From positions 1-20,805 of the forward strand of contig JAKORH010000394.1 in assembly GCA_029777935.1 (NCBI GenBank): DNA of 20,805 nt, in the 5' to 3' direction. Within the stretch, counting starts at the first letter, position 1; every line of letters begins with the position of its first letter. The notes beneath the pieces were generated by a model that was not told the DNA's origin, searched no databases, and was given only the letters and a program-made list of their open reading frames with translations. Source of the stretch: Pseudomonadota bacterium (lineage in GTDB: Bacteria > Pseudomonadota > Gammaproteobacteria > Burkholderiales > Burkholderiaceae). Below, piece after piece: positions 1 through 10,039 of this stretch. Position numbers and translations under genes: made by a program.

Positions 1-40
1 GCGCGCGCAGCTCGGGCTCGATCGGTATGCCGGCAACGCC

Positions 41-109
41 GTCGCCCCGGCGCAGGCCGGGGCCTAATTTCAGCGTGGGAACTTGGGCCCCGGCCTTCGC
101 CGGGGCGAC
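41..109. repeat. REP-like inverted pair 1
   Basis: The arms at 41-64 and 86-109 are reverse complements in 23 of 24 positions, and each arm folds on itself (CCCCGGCG ... GCCGGGG type). The 21-bp spacer is AT-richer. This is the layout of paired REP/BIME palindromes found between genes in many proteobacteria. Such pairs can stabilise mRNA ends or weakly stop transcription; that role is not shown by the sequence. Confidence 0.8.
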
Positions 110-116
110 GCAGCTT

Positions 117-143
117 CAGCCGTAGCTGAACCCGACCTCGCGC
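117..143 (-). repeat. Second copy of the dnaE 3' end
   Basis: Positions 117-143 match 274-300, the last codons and stop region of dnaE, in 25 of 27 bases. Read on the minus strand, the copy would encode R-E-V-G-F-S-Y-G-stop against R-E-A-G-F-S-Y-G-stop in the real gene. This is a duplicated gene tail, probably carried there when the REP-like unit at 187-259 was inserted or duplicated. It has no independent start and is not a gene. Confidence 0.75.
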
Positions 144-186
144 GACGCGAGCGCAGGTCGGGCTCGATCGGTACGCGCTCGGCAGT

Positions 187-259
187 GTCGTTCCCGCGGA
201 AGCGGGAACCCAGCAGAGAAGATCGAAAGGCACTGGATCCCCGCTTTCGCGGGGATGAC
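187..259. repeat. REP-like inverted pair 2
   Basis: The arms at 187-213 and 233-259 are imperfect reverse complements of 27 bp (about five differences). Each arm is a hairpin: GTTCCCGC/GCGGGAAC with a GGAA loop (190-209), and ATCCCCGC/GCGGGGAT with a TTTC loop (237-256). The GTC-ATCCCCGC...GCGGGGAT-CCAG pattern is a widely dispersed proteobacterial intergenic palindrome. It lies 14 bp beyond the dnaE stop and could mark the 3' end of that transcript, although no T-tract follows. Confidence 0.85.
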
Positions 260-272
260 ACCCGGCGCCGCC

Positions 273-3200
273 TCAGCCGTAGCTGAATCCGGCCTCGCGC
301 ACGCGCGGCTGCGCGCGCAGTTCGTCGAGCAGGCGCTCGTCGCCGCGCACGCGCCAGGCGTCCGGAAGATTCAGGTCGGCGCAGCCGCCGCCGTTCGCCA
401 CGTGCAGCACGACGCGACAGCCGCCGCTTCCTTCGCCATTGCCGTTGGCGACGCGATACGGCAGCAGCGCGTCCTTCAGCTTCGCCACGCTCGCCACGCC
501 GTCGACTTCGATCCGCAGCGCGGCCTGCGCGCGCGCGCGCGCCTCGGGCAGATCGAGGATCTCGTCGGCCAGCACCGACAGCCGCTCGCCGTCGCCGGCG
601 CGCACGCGGCCCGTGACGAACACCAGAGTGTCCTCCTTCAGCAGCGCGCGCCTGCGGTCGAACAGGTCCGCGAACAGCGTGATCTCGATCGCCGCGGTCG
701 CGTCGTCGAGCACGATCACGCCGATGCGGCCGCGCCGCGTGTTCTGCGCGCGCGCCGACACGATGATGCCGGCGATGCGGATCGGATCGCTGCGCGCGCC
801 CGGCCCGGCCACCACTGGACGCACGTCGGCGAGCTTCCGCGGCGCGAGCCGGCGCGCGTCGGCCTCGAATTCCGAGAACAGATGACCGCTGAAGTAATAG
901 CCGAGCGCGAGCTTCTCGTTGGCGAGCCGTTCGCGTTCGCTCCACGGCGCGGCCGGCACGTACTCGACGCTCGCGCTCTCCAGCGCGCCGCCGAACAGGC
1001 TCGCCTGGCCGGCGCTCGCATCGGCGCGATCGGCCGCCTCCATCGCGCGGCCCACGCTCGCGAGCAGCTTCGCGCGATCGGCATCGAGCGCGTCGAACGC
1101 GCCGGCGCGCACCAGCGCTTCGATCACGCGCCGGTTGACGAGGCGGCGATCGACCCGCGCGCAGAAATCGAACAGGCTGGCGAACGCGCCGCCCGCGCGC
1201 ACAGCGAGCAGATGTTCGATCGCGCCCTGCCCGGTTCCCTTGATCGCGCCCAGCCCGTAGCGGATCGTCTTGTCATCGACCGGCTCGAAGCGGTAGCCGC
1301 CGCGGTTCACGTCCGGCGCCTCGATCGTCAGGCCGAGAGCGCGGCTGTCCTCGACCAGCACCTTGACGCTGTCGGTGTCGCCCATCAGCGCGGACAGGTT
1401 GGCCGCCATGAACGCCGCCGGATGGTGCGCCTTGAAGTACGCGGTCTGGTACGCGATCAGCGCGTAGGCGGCCGCGTGACTCTTGTTGAAACCATAGCCC
1501 GCGAACTTCTCCATCTGGTCGAACAGGACCTGCGCCTTGTTCTCCGCCATGCCGCGCTCGACCGCGCCCTGCATGAAGCTCTCGCGCTGCTTGGCCATCT
1601 CCTCGGGCTTCTTCTTGCCCATCGCCCGCCGCAGCACGTCGGCGCCGCCGAGCGTGTAGCCGCCGATGACCTGCGCGATGGTCATCACGTGCTCCTGATA
1701 GGTCATGACCCCGTAGGTAGGACCGAGGATCGGCTCGAGCCGCGGATCGAGGTACTCGATCCGCTTGCCGTGCTTGCGGTCGCAGAACTCGGGAATCAGG
1801 TCCATCGGCCCCGGCCGGTACAGCGCGTTCAACGCGATCAGGTCCTCGAGCACGCTGGGCTTGGCGCGCTTGAGCATGCCGCGCATGCCCTGCGAGTCGA
1901 ACTGGAACACCGCGGTCGTATCGGCGCGCCGGAACACCTCGTAGGTCTGCGCGTCGTCCAGCGGCAGGTCCTCGAGCGTGAGCCGCGACGACGGATCGAG
2001 CTGCTTCACGTAACGCAGCGTCAGGTCGAGGATCGTCAGCGTGGTCAGGCCGAGGAAGTCGAACTTCACCAGCCCGATCGCCTCGACATCGTCCTTGTCG
2101 AACTGGCTGACCGCCGCGTCAGTGCCTTGCGCGCAATACAGCGGGCAGAAGTCGGTGAGCTTGCCCGGCGCGATCAGCACACCGCCCGCGTGCATGCCGA
2201 CGTTGCGCGTCAGCCCTTCGAGCGGCTTCGACAGCTCCACCAGCTCCGCGTATTCCTCGTCGGCCTTGACCGCCTCGGCGAACGCGGGCTCCTGCTCGAG
2301 CGCGCGTTCGAGTGTCCACGGATCGGCCGGGTTGTGCGGGATCAGCTTCGACAGCGTGTCGCACTTGGTGTACGGCAGGTCGAGCACGCGGCCCACGTCG
2401 CGTACGACGGCCTTGGCGCCGAGCGTGCCGAAGGTCGCGATCTGGCTCACCGCCTGCGCACCGTACTTGCGCTTGACGTAGTCGATCACGCGGTCGCGGT
2501 TGTCCTGGCAGAAGTCGATGTCGAAGTCCGGCATCGACACCCGCTCCGGATTGAGGAAGCGTTCGAAGAGAAGTTCGTAGCGCAGCGGATCCAGATCGGT
2601 GATGGCGAGCGAATAAGCGACCAGCGAGCCCGCGCCCGAGCCGCGACCGGGCCCGACCGGGATGCCGTTTTCCTTGGCCCAGTTGATGAAGTCGGCGACG
2701 ATCAGGAAGTAGCCGGAGAAGCCCATCTTCGCGATCGTCGCCAGCTCCCATTCGAGCCGCTCGACGTACGCGGGCCGCTGCCGGTCGCGCTCGGCGGCGT
2801 CGGCATAGAGCTTCAGCAGCCGTTTCTCGAGCCCTTCGAGCGCGAGGTTGCGGCAATGCGCGTCAAGCGTCACGCCGGGCGGCGTCGGAAAATCCGGCAG
2901 CCGCGGCTTGCCGAGCACGAGCTGCAGATTGCAGCGGCGCGCGATCTCCACGGTGTTTTCCAATGCCGCCGGCACGTCCTCGAACAGCTCCGCCATCTCG
3001 GCCGCGGTCCTGAAGTACTGCTGCTCCGTGAAGCGGCGCGGGCGGCGCGGGTCTGCCAGCGTGTAGCCCTCGGCGATGCACACGCGCGCCTCGTGCGCGC
3101 GGAACTCGTCGGGCGCGACGAACTGCACTGGATGCGTGGCGACCACCGGAAGGCCGAGGTCGAGCGCGAGCGCCAGCGATGCCTTCACGCACGCTTCGTC

Positions 3201-3743
3201 GCTGGCGCGGCCGGCGCGCTGCAATTCCAGATAGAAACGATGAGGAAACGCGGAGCCGAGCCGCTGCGCGGCCGCGCGCGCCGCGGCGCGGTTGCCGGCC
3301 AGCAGTTGCGCGCCGACCTCGCCCTCGGCCGCGCCCGACAGCGCGATCAGCCCGCGCGTGGCGACTGCCCCGAGCCAGTCGTTGCGCAGCTCGGCGCGGT
3401 TGCGATGCTGGTTCGTGAGGTACGCGCGCGTCAGCAGCTCGCACAGGTTCAAGTACCCCGCGTGATCCTGCACCAGCACCAGCAGCCGGTACGCGTGATC
3501 GCGATCGGTCTCGTTGCTGATCCACAGGTCGCAGCCGAGTATCGGCTTCACGCCCCTGGCGCGCGCGGCCTTGTAGAAACGCACGGTGCCGAACAGGTTG
3601 GCGCTGTCGGTCAGCGCGAGCGCGCCCTGCCCGTCCGCGGCCGCGGCCTTCACCGCGTCGTCGATCCGCACCAGGCCGTCAGCGACCGAGAACTCCGAAT
3701 GCAGTCGTAGATGTACGAACGAGGGGGCGAACGGCGCAGACAT
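273..3743 (-). CDS. dnaE: DNA polymerase III alpha subunit (DnaE)
   Basis: This is the catalytic subunit of the replicative polymerase, here 1156 residues, the usual DnaE1 length. In order: an N-terminal PHP domain (FVHLRLHSEFSVADGL from residue 9), the palm with the metal-binding aspartates in PDFDIDF (D408, D410) and KFDFLGL (D562), fingers and thumb (GGADVLRRAMGKKKPEEM around 699-716), helix-hairpin-helix DNA binding (about 830-890), a beta-clamp motif QASLF at 913-917, and an OB fold from about 988 (IRIAGIIVSARAQ). The key residues are all present. I chose the ATG at 3743 because homology begins right after it; an upstream in-frame TTG (3788) would add 15 unconserved residues. No strong ribosome site precedes it. 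It is divergent from glgP, with 99 bp between them. Proofreading would be supplied by a separate DnaQ. Confidence 0.97.
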   Translation of the reverse strand: MSAPFAPSFVHLRLHSEFSVADGLVRIDDAVKAAAADGQGALALTDSANLFGTVRFYKAARARGVKPILGCDLWISNETDRDHAYRLLVLVQDHAGYLNLCELLTRAYLTNQHRNRAELRNDWLGAVATRGLIALSGAAEGEVGAQLLAGNRAAARAAAQRLGSAFPHRFYLELQRAGRASDEACVKASLALALDLGLPVVATHPVQFVAPDEFRAHEARVCIAEGYTLADPRRPRRFTEQQYFRTAAEMAELFEDVPAALENTVEIARRCNLQLVLGKPRLPDFPTPPGVTLDAHCRNLALEGLEKRLLKLYADAAERDRQRPAYVERLEWELATIAKMGFSGYFLIVADFINWAKENGIPVGPGRGSGAGSLVAYSLAITDLDPLRYELLFERFLNPERVSMPDFDIDFCQDNRDRVIDYVKRKYGAQAVSQIATFGTLGAKAVVRDVGRVLDLPYTKCDTLSKLIPHNPADPWTLERALEQEPAFAEAVKADEEYAELVELSKPLEGLTRNVGMHAGGVLIAPGKLTDFCPLYCAQGTDAAVSQFDKDDVEAIGLVKFDFLGLTTLTILDLTLRYVKQLDPSSRLTLEDLPLDDAQTYEVFRRADTTAVFQFDSQGMRGMLKRAKPSVLEDLIALNALYRPGPMDLIPEFCDRKHGKRIEYLDPRLEPILGPTYGVMTYQEHVMTIAQVIGGYTLGGADVLRRAMGKKKPEEMAKQRESFMQGAVERGMAENKAQVLFDQMEKFAGYGFNKSHAAAYALIAYQTAYFKAHHPAAFMAANLSALMGDTDSVKVLVEDSRALGLTIEAPDVNRGGYRFEPVDDKTIRYGLGAIKGTGQGAIEHLLAVRAGGAFASLFDFCARVDRRLVNRRVIEALVRAGAFDALDADRAKLLASVGRAMEAADRADASAGQASLFGGALESASVEYVPAAPWSERERLANEKLALGYYFSGHLFSEFEADARRLAPRKLADVRPVVAGPGARSDPIRIAGIIVSARAQNTRRGRIGVIVLDDATAAIEITLFADLFDRRRALLKEDTLVFVTGRVRAGDGERLSVLADEILDLPEARARAQAALRIEVDGVASVAKLKDALLPYRVANGNGEGSGGCRVVLHVANGGGCADLNLPDAWRVRGDERLLDELRAQPRVREAGFSYG

Positions 3744-3755
3744 GCGTTCGATTCT

Positions 3756-3767
3756 AGAACCGGTTCT
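3756..3767. promoter_or_regulatory. 12-bp perfect palindrome in the dnaE/glgP divergent spacer
   Basis: AGAACCGGTTCT reads identically on both strands and partly overlaps a second palindrome, TTCTAGAA (3752-3759). It lies in the 99-bp spacer between divergent dnaE and glgP, 12 nt upstream of the dnaE start codon. The position suits an operator or a leader structure, but no known regulator is recognised. Clear -35/-10 boxes are not evident in the spacer. Confidence 0.4.
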
Positions 3768-3842
3768 CGAACCCGCCCGCGCAAGCAACTGCGCGCGTCG
3801 TTTCGGTAAGCTTCACGATCGTCGCTGACCGCGAGAAGACCA

Positions 3843-6401
3843 ATGGAACAACCAGGCACCCGCTTCAGCCTCGAAATCCGGCCAACGCTGCCACCGCGCC
3901 TGGCGCGGCTGGCCGAAATCGCGGGCGACCTGTACTACAGCTGGGATCTGTCGGCGCGCGGACTGTTTGCGCGCCTCGATGCGGCATTGTGGGAGAGCTG
4001 CAGCCACAGCCCGAAGGCGTTCCTGAACCAGGTCGACCAGCGCCGGCTCGAAGAGGTGGCCGAGGATCCGGGCTACCTGTCGCACTACAACCGCGTCATG
4101 TCCTCGTACGACACGTACCTGGCGCGCAGGCCGCGGCGCGCCAACGGCGAATGGCTCGCCGAAGGCGATCTGGTCGCGTACTTCTGCGCCGAGTTCGGCT
4201 TTCACGAAAGCCTGCCGATCTATTCGGGCGGGCTCGGCATTCTCGCCGGCGACCACTGCACGACCGCGGCCGATTCGGCCCTGCCCTTCGTCGGCGTCGG
4301 CCTGCTGTACCGGCAGGGTTACTTCACTCAGGAGATCGACTCCGACGGCAATCAGCGCGCGACCTACCACGACGCCGATTTCGACGACCTGCCGGTGGCG
4401 CCGGCGCGCAGCGACGACGGGCGCGAACTGCACATCCCGATCGAGGTCGGCGATCGCACGGTGCAGGTCAAGGTGTGGCTGGCGCACATCGGGCGCGTGA
4501 AGCTGGTACTGCTCGACACCGACCTGCCCGAGAACAGCGAGCACGACCGCTCGATCGCGCACCGGCTGTACGGCGGCGACCGCAACACGCGCATCGAGCA
4601 GGAGATCGTGCTCGGCATGGGCGGCGTGCGCGCGCTGGCGGCGCTGAATCTGCAGCCGACCGTGTGGCACATCAACGAGGGGCACGCGGCGTTCCTCGTG
4701 CTCGAGCGCATGCGCGAGCACATGTCGCGCGGGCTCGACTTCGCCGCCGCGCTCGAGGCAGTGGCCGCCAGCACCGTCTTCACCACGCACACCGCGGTGC
4801 CGGCGGGGCACGATCATTTCTCCGAGGAGATGATCCAGCGCTATTTCAGCGGGTTCTGCAGCGCGCAAGGCATCGACCTGCCGGCGCTGATGGCGCTCGG
4901 CCGCACGCCGGCCAGTCCCGATTTCAACATGACCGCGCTCGCGGTGCGCGGCTCGCGCCACCGCAACGGCGTCAGCCGCATCCATGGCCGCGTCAGCTCG
5001 CACATGCTGCGCGAGCTGTGGCCACAGGTGCCGCCCGAAGAGAACCCGATCTCCTACGTGACCAACGGCGTGCACGCGCCCACCTTCCTCGCGTCGGAAT
5101 GGATCGACATCTTCGATCGCTTTCTCGGCCCTGAGTGGACCCAGCGGCTGCCGGACCGCGAGTACTGGCGCCGCGTGCACGAGATCCCCGACCACATCTT
5201 CTGGAGCGTGCGCCAGTACCTGAAGGCGCAGATGCTGCAGTTGATCGCGTACCGGATCCGCCGCCAGGTGCGGCGCGCGCATGGCAGCGAAGCGCATGCC
5301 GATCGGCTGCTCCGGTGCGCGGATCCGAACGATCCGAAGGTGCTGACGATCGGCTTCGCGCGCCGCTTCGCCACCTACAAGCGCGCCACCCTGATGTTCG
5401 AGCAACTCGACCTGCTCGAGGAACTCGTCAACGATCCGCAGCGGCCGCTGCTGTTCGTCTTCGCCGGCAAGGCGCATCCGGACGACCGGCCCGGCCAGGA
5501 CCTGATGCGGCGCATCGCCGAGATCGCGCGCCTGCCGCACTTCGAAGGCAAGATCCTGCTGGTCGAAGGCTACGACCTGCGGCTGTCGCGGCGGCTCACG
5601 TCGGGCGTGGACGTGTGGCTCAATCATCCGACCTATCCGCTCGAGGCGTGCGGCACCTCGGGCATGAAGGCCGCGATGAACGGGGTGCTGAACCTGTCGA
5701 TCCGCGACGGCTGGTGGGACGAAGGCTATGCGCCCGGCAACGGCTGGGCGATCACGCCGATTCCCGAGGACCAGAACGTGGACGTGCGCAACCGCGGCGA
5801 GGTGCGCTCGATCTACGAGATCCTGCAGGACCAGGTGATCCCGCTCTATTACGACCGCGGCCCGATGGGCTTTTCGCCGGGCTGGGTGTCGATGGGCAAG
5901 GAGGCGATCGCGACGCTCATGCCGCGTTTCAACACCGAGCGCATGCTGACCGAGTACGTGACGGGCTTCTACCGGCCGGCGGCCGATCTCGGCCGCCGCG
6001 TCGCCGCCGAGGAATGCGCGCGCGCGCGCGAGCTTGCGCGCTGGAAGGAGCGCATGTACGCGCGCTGGCCCGGCGTGAAGGCCAGGCGCGTCGACCAGGC
6101 GGTGCGCCGCCTCGTCTACGGCGAAGGCGTGCATCTGGCGGTCGACGTCGCGCTGAACGGTTTGCGCGCGGAGGACATCGCGGTCGAAGTGCTGCTGCAC
6201 GATGGCTCGCACGGGCCCGCCGACCGCGACGACCCGCTGCCGCTTGCGCCCAGCGGCGGGGCCGACGAGACGGAAACGCAGCGCTATGAACTGCACCTGG
6301 CGCCCGAGCGCTGCGGCCGCTTCGAGTACCGGATCCGCGCCTATCCGCGCCATCCGCTGTTGGCGCATCCGTTCGAACTGGGGTTGATGCTGTGGATCTG
6401 A
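3843..6401 (+). CDS. glgP: Alpha-glucan (glycogen) phosphorylase, GT35
   Basis: This enzyme releases glucose-1-phosphate from the non-reducing ends of alpha-1,4-glucan, using pyridoxal phosphate. The 852-residue protein has the DUF3417-type N-terminus (residues 13-95, with LARLAEIAGDLYYSWD) typical of the thermophile/actinobacterial-like alpha-glucan phosphorylases, not the E. coli GlgP type. It then shows AYFCAEFGFHESLPIYSGGLGILAGD (112-137), HINEGHAAF (276-284) and EACGTSGMKAAMNG (601-614). K609 in the last motif should be the PLP lysine. About 100 extra residues follow the catalytic domain (about 750-852) and end in a beta-rich region. The start ATG follows GAGAAG by 4 nt. It opens the glycogen operon; glgX starts 40 bp after its stop. 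Confidence 0.94.
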   Translation: MEQPGTRFSLEIRPTLPPRLARLAEIAGDLYYSWDLSARGLFARLDAALWESCSHSPKAFLNQVDQRRLEEVAEDPGYLSHYNRVMSSYDTYLARRPRRANGEWLAEGDLVAYFCAEFGFHESLPIYSGGLGILAGDHCTTAADSALPFVGVGLLYRQGYFTQEIDSDGNQRATYHDADFDDLPVAPARSDDGRELHIPIEVGDRTVQVKVWLAHIGRVKLVLLDTDLPENSEHDRSIAHRLYGGDRNTRIEQEIVLGMGGVRALAALNLQPTVWHINEGHAAFLVLERMREHMSRGLDFAAALEAVAASTVFTTHTAVPAGHDHFSEEMIQRYFSGFCSAQGIDLPALMALGRTPASPDFNMTALAVRGSRHRNGVSRIHGRVSSHMLRELWPQVPPEENPISYVTNGVHAPTFLASEWIDIFDRFLGPEWTQRLPDREYWRRVHEIPDHIFWSVRQYLKAQMLQLIAYRIRRQVRRAHGSEAHADRLLRCADPNDPKVLTIGFARRFATYKRATLMFEQLDLLEELVNDPQRPLLFVFAGKAHPDDRPGQDLMRRIAEIARLPHFEGKILLVEGYDLRLSRRLTSGVDVWLNHPTYPLEACGTSGMKAAMNGVLNLSIRDGWWDEGYAPGNGWAITPIPEDQNVDVRNRGEVRSIYEILQDQVIPLYYDRGPMGFSPGWVSMGKEAIATLMPRFNTERMLTEYVTGFYRPAADLGRRVAAEECARARELARWKERMYARWPGVKARRVDQAVRRLVYGEGVHLAVDVALNGLRAEDIAVEVLLHDGSHGPADRDDPLPLAPSGGADETETQRYELHLAPERCGRFEYRIRAYPRHPLLAHPFELGLMLWI

Positions 6402-6441
6402 CGCGGTCGAGAACCGGGCCGCAGCCGGGGATCTGCGCGCC

Positions 6442-8505
6442 GTGAGCGACGGCGGCGCGCTGCGCGCCGGCCTGCCCCATCCGCTCGGCGCCACCGTGCA
6501 AGACGGCGGCGTGAACTTCGCCGTCGTGAGCGAGCGCGCGCGCGCGATCGAGCTTTGCCTTTTCGACGCCGCGGATCAGCGCGAACTGGCGCGCTACCCG
6601 CTGCCCGCGTGCAGCGACGGCGTGTGGCACGGCTTTCTTCCCGGCGCAGGCGCCGGCCTCGTGTACGGACTGCGCGCGCACGGCGAATACAAACCCGACG
6701 CCGGCCACCGCTTCAATCCGCACAAGCTGCTGCTCGATCCGTACGCGCGCGAGATCGTCGGCCGCTTCGAGTGGCGCGACGAGCACTTCGGCTGGCGGCG
6801 CGGCGATGCGCAGTCGCACCGCTCGTTCGACGCGCGCGACAACGCCGCGTTCGCGCTGAAGGCGCGCGTCGCCGCCGTCGATGCGCCGCTCGCCGCGGCG
6901 CGGGCGCCGCTGCCGGCAGCCGACGTCGTGCTGTACGAACTGCACGTCAAGGGCTTCACGCGGCGGCACCCCGACGTGCCGCCGCCGCTGCGCGGCACGT
7001 TCGCCGGGCTGGCGCACCCGGCCGCGATCGCGCACCTGGCGCGGCTGGGCGTCACGACGATCGCGCTGCAGCCGGTGCATTACGCGCTCAACGAAGAGCC
7101 GATCACCGCGCGCGGCCTCGTCAACTACTGGGGCTACAACACCATCGGCTACTTCTGCCCCGACCCGCGCCTGTCGAGCACGCCCGACGACCCCGCCGCC
7201 ACGCGAGCCGAGTTCCGCGCCATGGTCGACGCGCTGCACGCCGCCGGTTTCGAAGTGCTGATCGACGTCGTGTTCAACCACACCGCAGAAGGCAACGAAC
7301 TCGGGCCGACGCTGTCTTTCCGCGGGCTCGACAACGCGCTGTGGTACCGGCTGCGCCACGACGATCCCGCGCGCTACGACGACGTCACCGGCTGCGGCAA
7401 CACGGTGCACATCCATCACCGGCGCGTGACGCAGTTCGTGCTCGACGCGCTGCGCTACTGGGTCGAGTTCATGGGCGCGGACGGCTTCCGCTTCGATCTG
7501 GCGCCCGTGCTCGGACGCACCACGCACGGCTTCGATCCGCGCGCGCCGTTCTTCGTCGCGCTGCTGCAGGACCCGCTGCTGGCGCGCGTGCGGCTGGTGG
7601 CCGAGCCGTGGGATCTGGGGCCGGGCGGCTTTCAGCTCGGCCGTTTTCCGGGCGGCTTCCTCGAGTGGAACGACCGCTTCCGCGACAGCGTGCGGCAGTT
7701 CTGGCTGACGCGCAGCGCGGACCGCGCCGAGTTCGCGCGGCGGCTGCTGGGCTCGAGTGACCGTTTCCACCACGGCCTGCGGCGGCCGAGCGCCAGCGTC
7801 AACTACGTCGCCGCGCACGACGGCATGACGCTGCGCGATCTCGTCAGCTTTGCCTCCAAGCACAACGAGGCCAACGGCGAGGACAACCGCGACGGCCGCC
7901 CGACCGAGCACAGCGTCAACTGCGGCGTCGAGGGCGAAACCGACGACGCGGCGATCAACCGGCAGCGGCAGCGCCTGGCGCGCGCGCTGCTCGCCACCGT
8001 GCTGCTCGCGCAGGGCACGCCGATGCTGCTCGCCGGCGACGAGCTCGGCCGCACGCAGCGCGGCAACAGCAACGGGTACTGCCAGGACAACGATACGAGC
8101 TGGATCGACTGGGAGCGCGCCGATGCGGAACTGGCCGAACTCGCCGCGCGGCTGATCCGGCTGCGGCGCGCGGGCGCATCGCTGGCGCGCGACGCGTGGT
8201 ACGGCCGGCGCGAAGCGACGTGGCTCGTGCCCGAGGGCCGCGAGCCGCGCGTGGACGACTGGCACGATCCGCGCCGCCACTGCCTCGGCGTGCGCGTGGT
8301 TTCGCCCGTGGTTTCGCCCGCCGATTCGCAAGTCAGCACGCTGCTGATCTTCAATGCCGAGAGCGGCACGGTCGATTTCGCGCTTCCGGCGGGCGACTGG
8401 CGCGTGGTGTTCGATTCGTCGGAGGAGGCGCCGCCGCACGCGCGCGAGAGGATCGACGTGCCGCCGGCGAGCGTCGTCGTGCTGCAGGCCGAACGCGATG
8501 CTTGA
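6442..8505 (+). CDS. glgX: Glycogen debranching enzyme GlgX (GH13)
   Basis: GlgX hydrolyses alpha-1,6 branches of phosphorylase-limit glycogen, acting after GlgP. The 687-residue protein has an N-terminal CBM48-like domain ([18 protein letters not shown], 16-33) and a GH13 barrel. Its conserved regions are DVVFNH (275-280), GFRFDLA with nucleophile D352, VAEPWD with acid E388, and AAHDG with D460. NTIGYF (233-238) and [16 protein letters not shown] (524-534) stretches also fit GlgX. The start is GTG, supported by the fit to the family N-terminus; the ribosome site (GGGGAT) is weak, so translation may be coupled to glgP. Its last 8 bases overlap the malQ start. A short tandem duplication (GTTTCGCCCG twice, near 8299-8320) gives SPVVSP in a C-terminal loop. 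Confidence 0.95.
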   Translation: MSDGGALRAGLPHPLGATVQDGGVNFAVVSERARAIELCLFDAADQRELARYPLPACSDGVWHGFLPGAGAGLVYGLRAHGEYKPDAGHRFNPHKLLLDPYAREIVGRFEWRDEHFGWRRGDAQSHRSFDARDNAAFALKARVAAVDAPLAAARAPLPAADVVLYELHVKGFTRRHPDVPPPLRGTFAGLAHPAAIAHLARLGVTTIALQPVHYALNEEPITARGLVNYWGYNTIGYFCPDPRLSSTPDDPAATRAEFRAMVDALHAAGFEVLIDVVFNHTAEGNELGPTLSFRGLDNALWYRLRHDDPARYDDVTGCGNTVHIHHRRVTQFVLDALRYWVEFMGADGFRFDLAPVLGRTTHGFDPRAPFFVALLQDPLLARVRLVAEPWDLGPGGFQLGRFPGGFLEWNDRFRDSVRQFWLTRSADRAEFARRLLGSSDRFHHGLRRPSASVNYVAAHDGMTLRDLVSFASKHNEANGEDNRDGRPTEHSVNCGVEGETDDAAINRQRQRLARALLATVLLAQGTPMLLAGDELGRTQRGNSNGYCQDNDTSWIDWERADAELAELAARLIRLRRAGASLARDAWYGRREATWLVPEGREPRVDDWHDPRRHCLGVRVVSPVVSPADSQVSTLLIFNAESGTVDFALPAGDWRVVFDSSEEAPPHARERIDVPPASVVVLQAERDA

Positions 8506-10039
8506 CCGCCGCCGCTCGGGCATCCTGTTGCATCCGACTTCGCTGCCGGGGCCGCACGGCAGCGGCGACCTCGGACCGGGCGCATATCACTTCGTCGACT
8601 GGCTGGCAGCGGCGCGGCAGAGCGCGTGGCAGGTGCTGCCGCTGAACCCGGTCGGGCCGGGCAATTCGCCGTACGCCAGCGTATCGACGTTCGCCGGCTC
8701 CCCGCTGCTGATCGCGCTCGAGCCGCTCGTTCAGCGCGGCTGGCTGGCGCCGATCGCGGCCGAGGAAGCCGCCGCGTTCGACGCGCGGCATGTCGCGTTC
8801 GACCGCGTGGTGCCGTGGCGGCTCGACAAGCTCGCGCAGGCGCACGCCGGATTCGCGGCACGCGGCGCGCCGCACGAGCGCGACGACTTCGACGCCTGGC
8901 GCGCACGCGAGGCGCACTGGCTCGACGACTACGCGCTGTTCATGGCGCTGGCCGGCGAATTGGCCGGCGAGATCGGCGGCGACTGGCCGCGCTGGCCGGC
9001 GCCGCTCGCGCGCCGCGATCCGGACGCGCTCGCCGCGGCGCGGACGCGCTGCGCCGATGCGCTCCGGTTCTGGCAGTTCGTGCAGTGGTGCTTCGATCGC
9101 CAATGGCAGGATCTCAAGCGCTACGCGAACGGCAAGGGCATCTTGCTGATCGGCGATGCGCCGCTGTACGTCGCGCACCACTCGGCCGACTGCTGGGCGC
9201 GGCCGCACCTGTATCGGCTCGGCGCCGATTTCGAGCCGGCCGTGGTCGCCGGCGTGCCGCCCGACTACTTCAGCGCGACCGGGCAGCGCTGGGGCAATCC
9301 GCTGTACGACTGGGACGCGATGCGGCGCGACCGCTATGCATGGTGGGTCGAGCGCATGCGGCGCCAGCTCGCGCATGCGGACCTCGTGCGCATCGATCAC
9401 TTCCGGGGACTCGCCGCGTACTGGGAGATCCCGGCCGCGAGTACCACCGCAATCGACGGCCGCTGGGTCGCCGCACCGGGCGCGGAGCTGTTCGAGGCGC
9501 TGCGCGCCGCCCTCGGCGCGCTGCCGCTGATCGCGGAGGACCTGGGCGTGATCACGCCCGACGTGACCGAGTTGCGCGACCGCTTCGGCCTGCCAGGGAT
9601 GCGCGTGCTGCAGTTCGCCTTCGACGGCGACGCGGAGCATCCGTTCCTGCCCCACAACTACGCCGACAACTGCGCCGCCTATACCGGCACGCACGACAAC
9701 GACACGTCGCGCGGATGGTGGGCTACCGCGTCGCCGCGCGCACGCGCGTTCGCGCGCGAATACCTCGGCGCCGGAAAGGACGACCGCGACGTGCACTGGG
9801 CGATGCTGCGCGCGGTGTCGGCGTCGGTGGCAAAGCTCGCGGTCTTCCCGCTGCAGGACGTGCTGGGGTTGGGCACCGAGCACCGGCTGAACATGCCGGG
9901 CCGCACCGACTGCTGGACGTGGCGCTTCGACTGGGATCTGGTCGGGCCCGATGCGGCGCGACGGCTGGCGCGCGTGACCACCGCGTTCGGCCGTGCCCCG
10001 GGCGCGCCCGACGCGTGGGACGATTCGCCGCAAACCTGA
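8498..10039 (+). CDS. malQ: 4-alpha-glucanotransferase (amylomaltase, GH77)
   Basis: MalQ transfers alpha-1,4-glucan segments between maltodextrins and so recycles the oligosaccharides left by GlgX into chains usable by GlgP. The protein is 513 residues, the length of the short Thermus-like amylomaltases. N-terminal [20 protein letters not shown] (8-27) is the family signature. Catalytic residues: D300 in VRIDHFRG, E347 in IAEDLG and D400 in THDNDT. The W-rich region and LNMPGRT (464-470) also fit. The open frame extends upstream into glgX, but the ATG at 8498 is where homology starts. Eight bases overlap the glgX stop (ATGCTTGA), indicating translational coupling. A 125-bp inverted-repeat element begins at its stop codon. 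Confidence 0.96.
   Translation: MLDRRRSGILLHPTSLPGPHGSGDLGPGAYHFVDWLAAARQSAWQVLPLNPVGPGNSPYASVSTFAGSPLLIALEPLVQRGWLAPIAAEEAAAFDARHVAFDRVVPWRLDKLAQAHAGFAARGAPHERDDFDAWRAREAHWLDDYALFMALAGELAGEIGGDWPRWPAPLARRDPDALAAARTRCADALRFWQFVQWCFDRQWQDLKRYANGKGILLIGDAPLYVAHHSADCWARPHLYRLGADFEPAVVAGVPPDYFSATGQRWGNPLYDWDAMRRDRYAWWVERMRRQLAHADLVRIDHFRGLAAYWEIPAASTTAIDGRWVAAPGAELFEALRAALGALPLIAEDLGVITPDVTELRDRFGLPGMRVLQFAFDGDAEHPFLPHNYADNCAAYTGTHDNDTSRGWWATASPRARAFAREYLGAGKDDRDVHWAMLRAVSASVAKLAVFPLQDVLGLGTEHRLNMPGRTDCWTWRFDWDLVGPDAARRLARVTTAFGRAPGAPDAWDDSPQT

Larger units (their letters stand above)
5..176. repeat. Imperfect 26-bp direct repeat (5-30 and 151-176)
   Basis: Positions 5-30 and 151-176 carry the same 26-bp stretch with two differences; the shared core is CTCGATCGGTA. 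The second copy forms the right side of a hairpin whose arms are CCCGACCT (131-138) and AGGTCGGG (155-162), with an inner TCGCG/CGCGA stem at 138-150. The first copy is cut by the window edge, so a longer repeat unit beginning before position 1 is possible. No coding role is seen; the open frames here are short shadows of repeats. Confidence 0.75.

Noticed and set aside
1..272. CRISPR array or tandem repeat array in the repeat-rich spacer
   Set aside because: Repeat units are few, inverted and of different families, without regular spacers; they fit REP-like pairs.
255..3710. 1151-codon plus-strand open frame opposite dnaE
   Set aside because: It is the antisense shadow of dnaE, produced by high GC at third codon positions; it has arginine/histidine-rich composition and no recognisable domain.
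3813..6494. 893-codon minus-strand open frame opposite glgP
   Set aside because: It is a shadow of glgP with low-complexity arginine/histidine/alanine composition; the plus-strand gene has all catalytic motifs.
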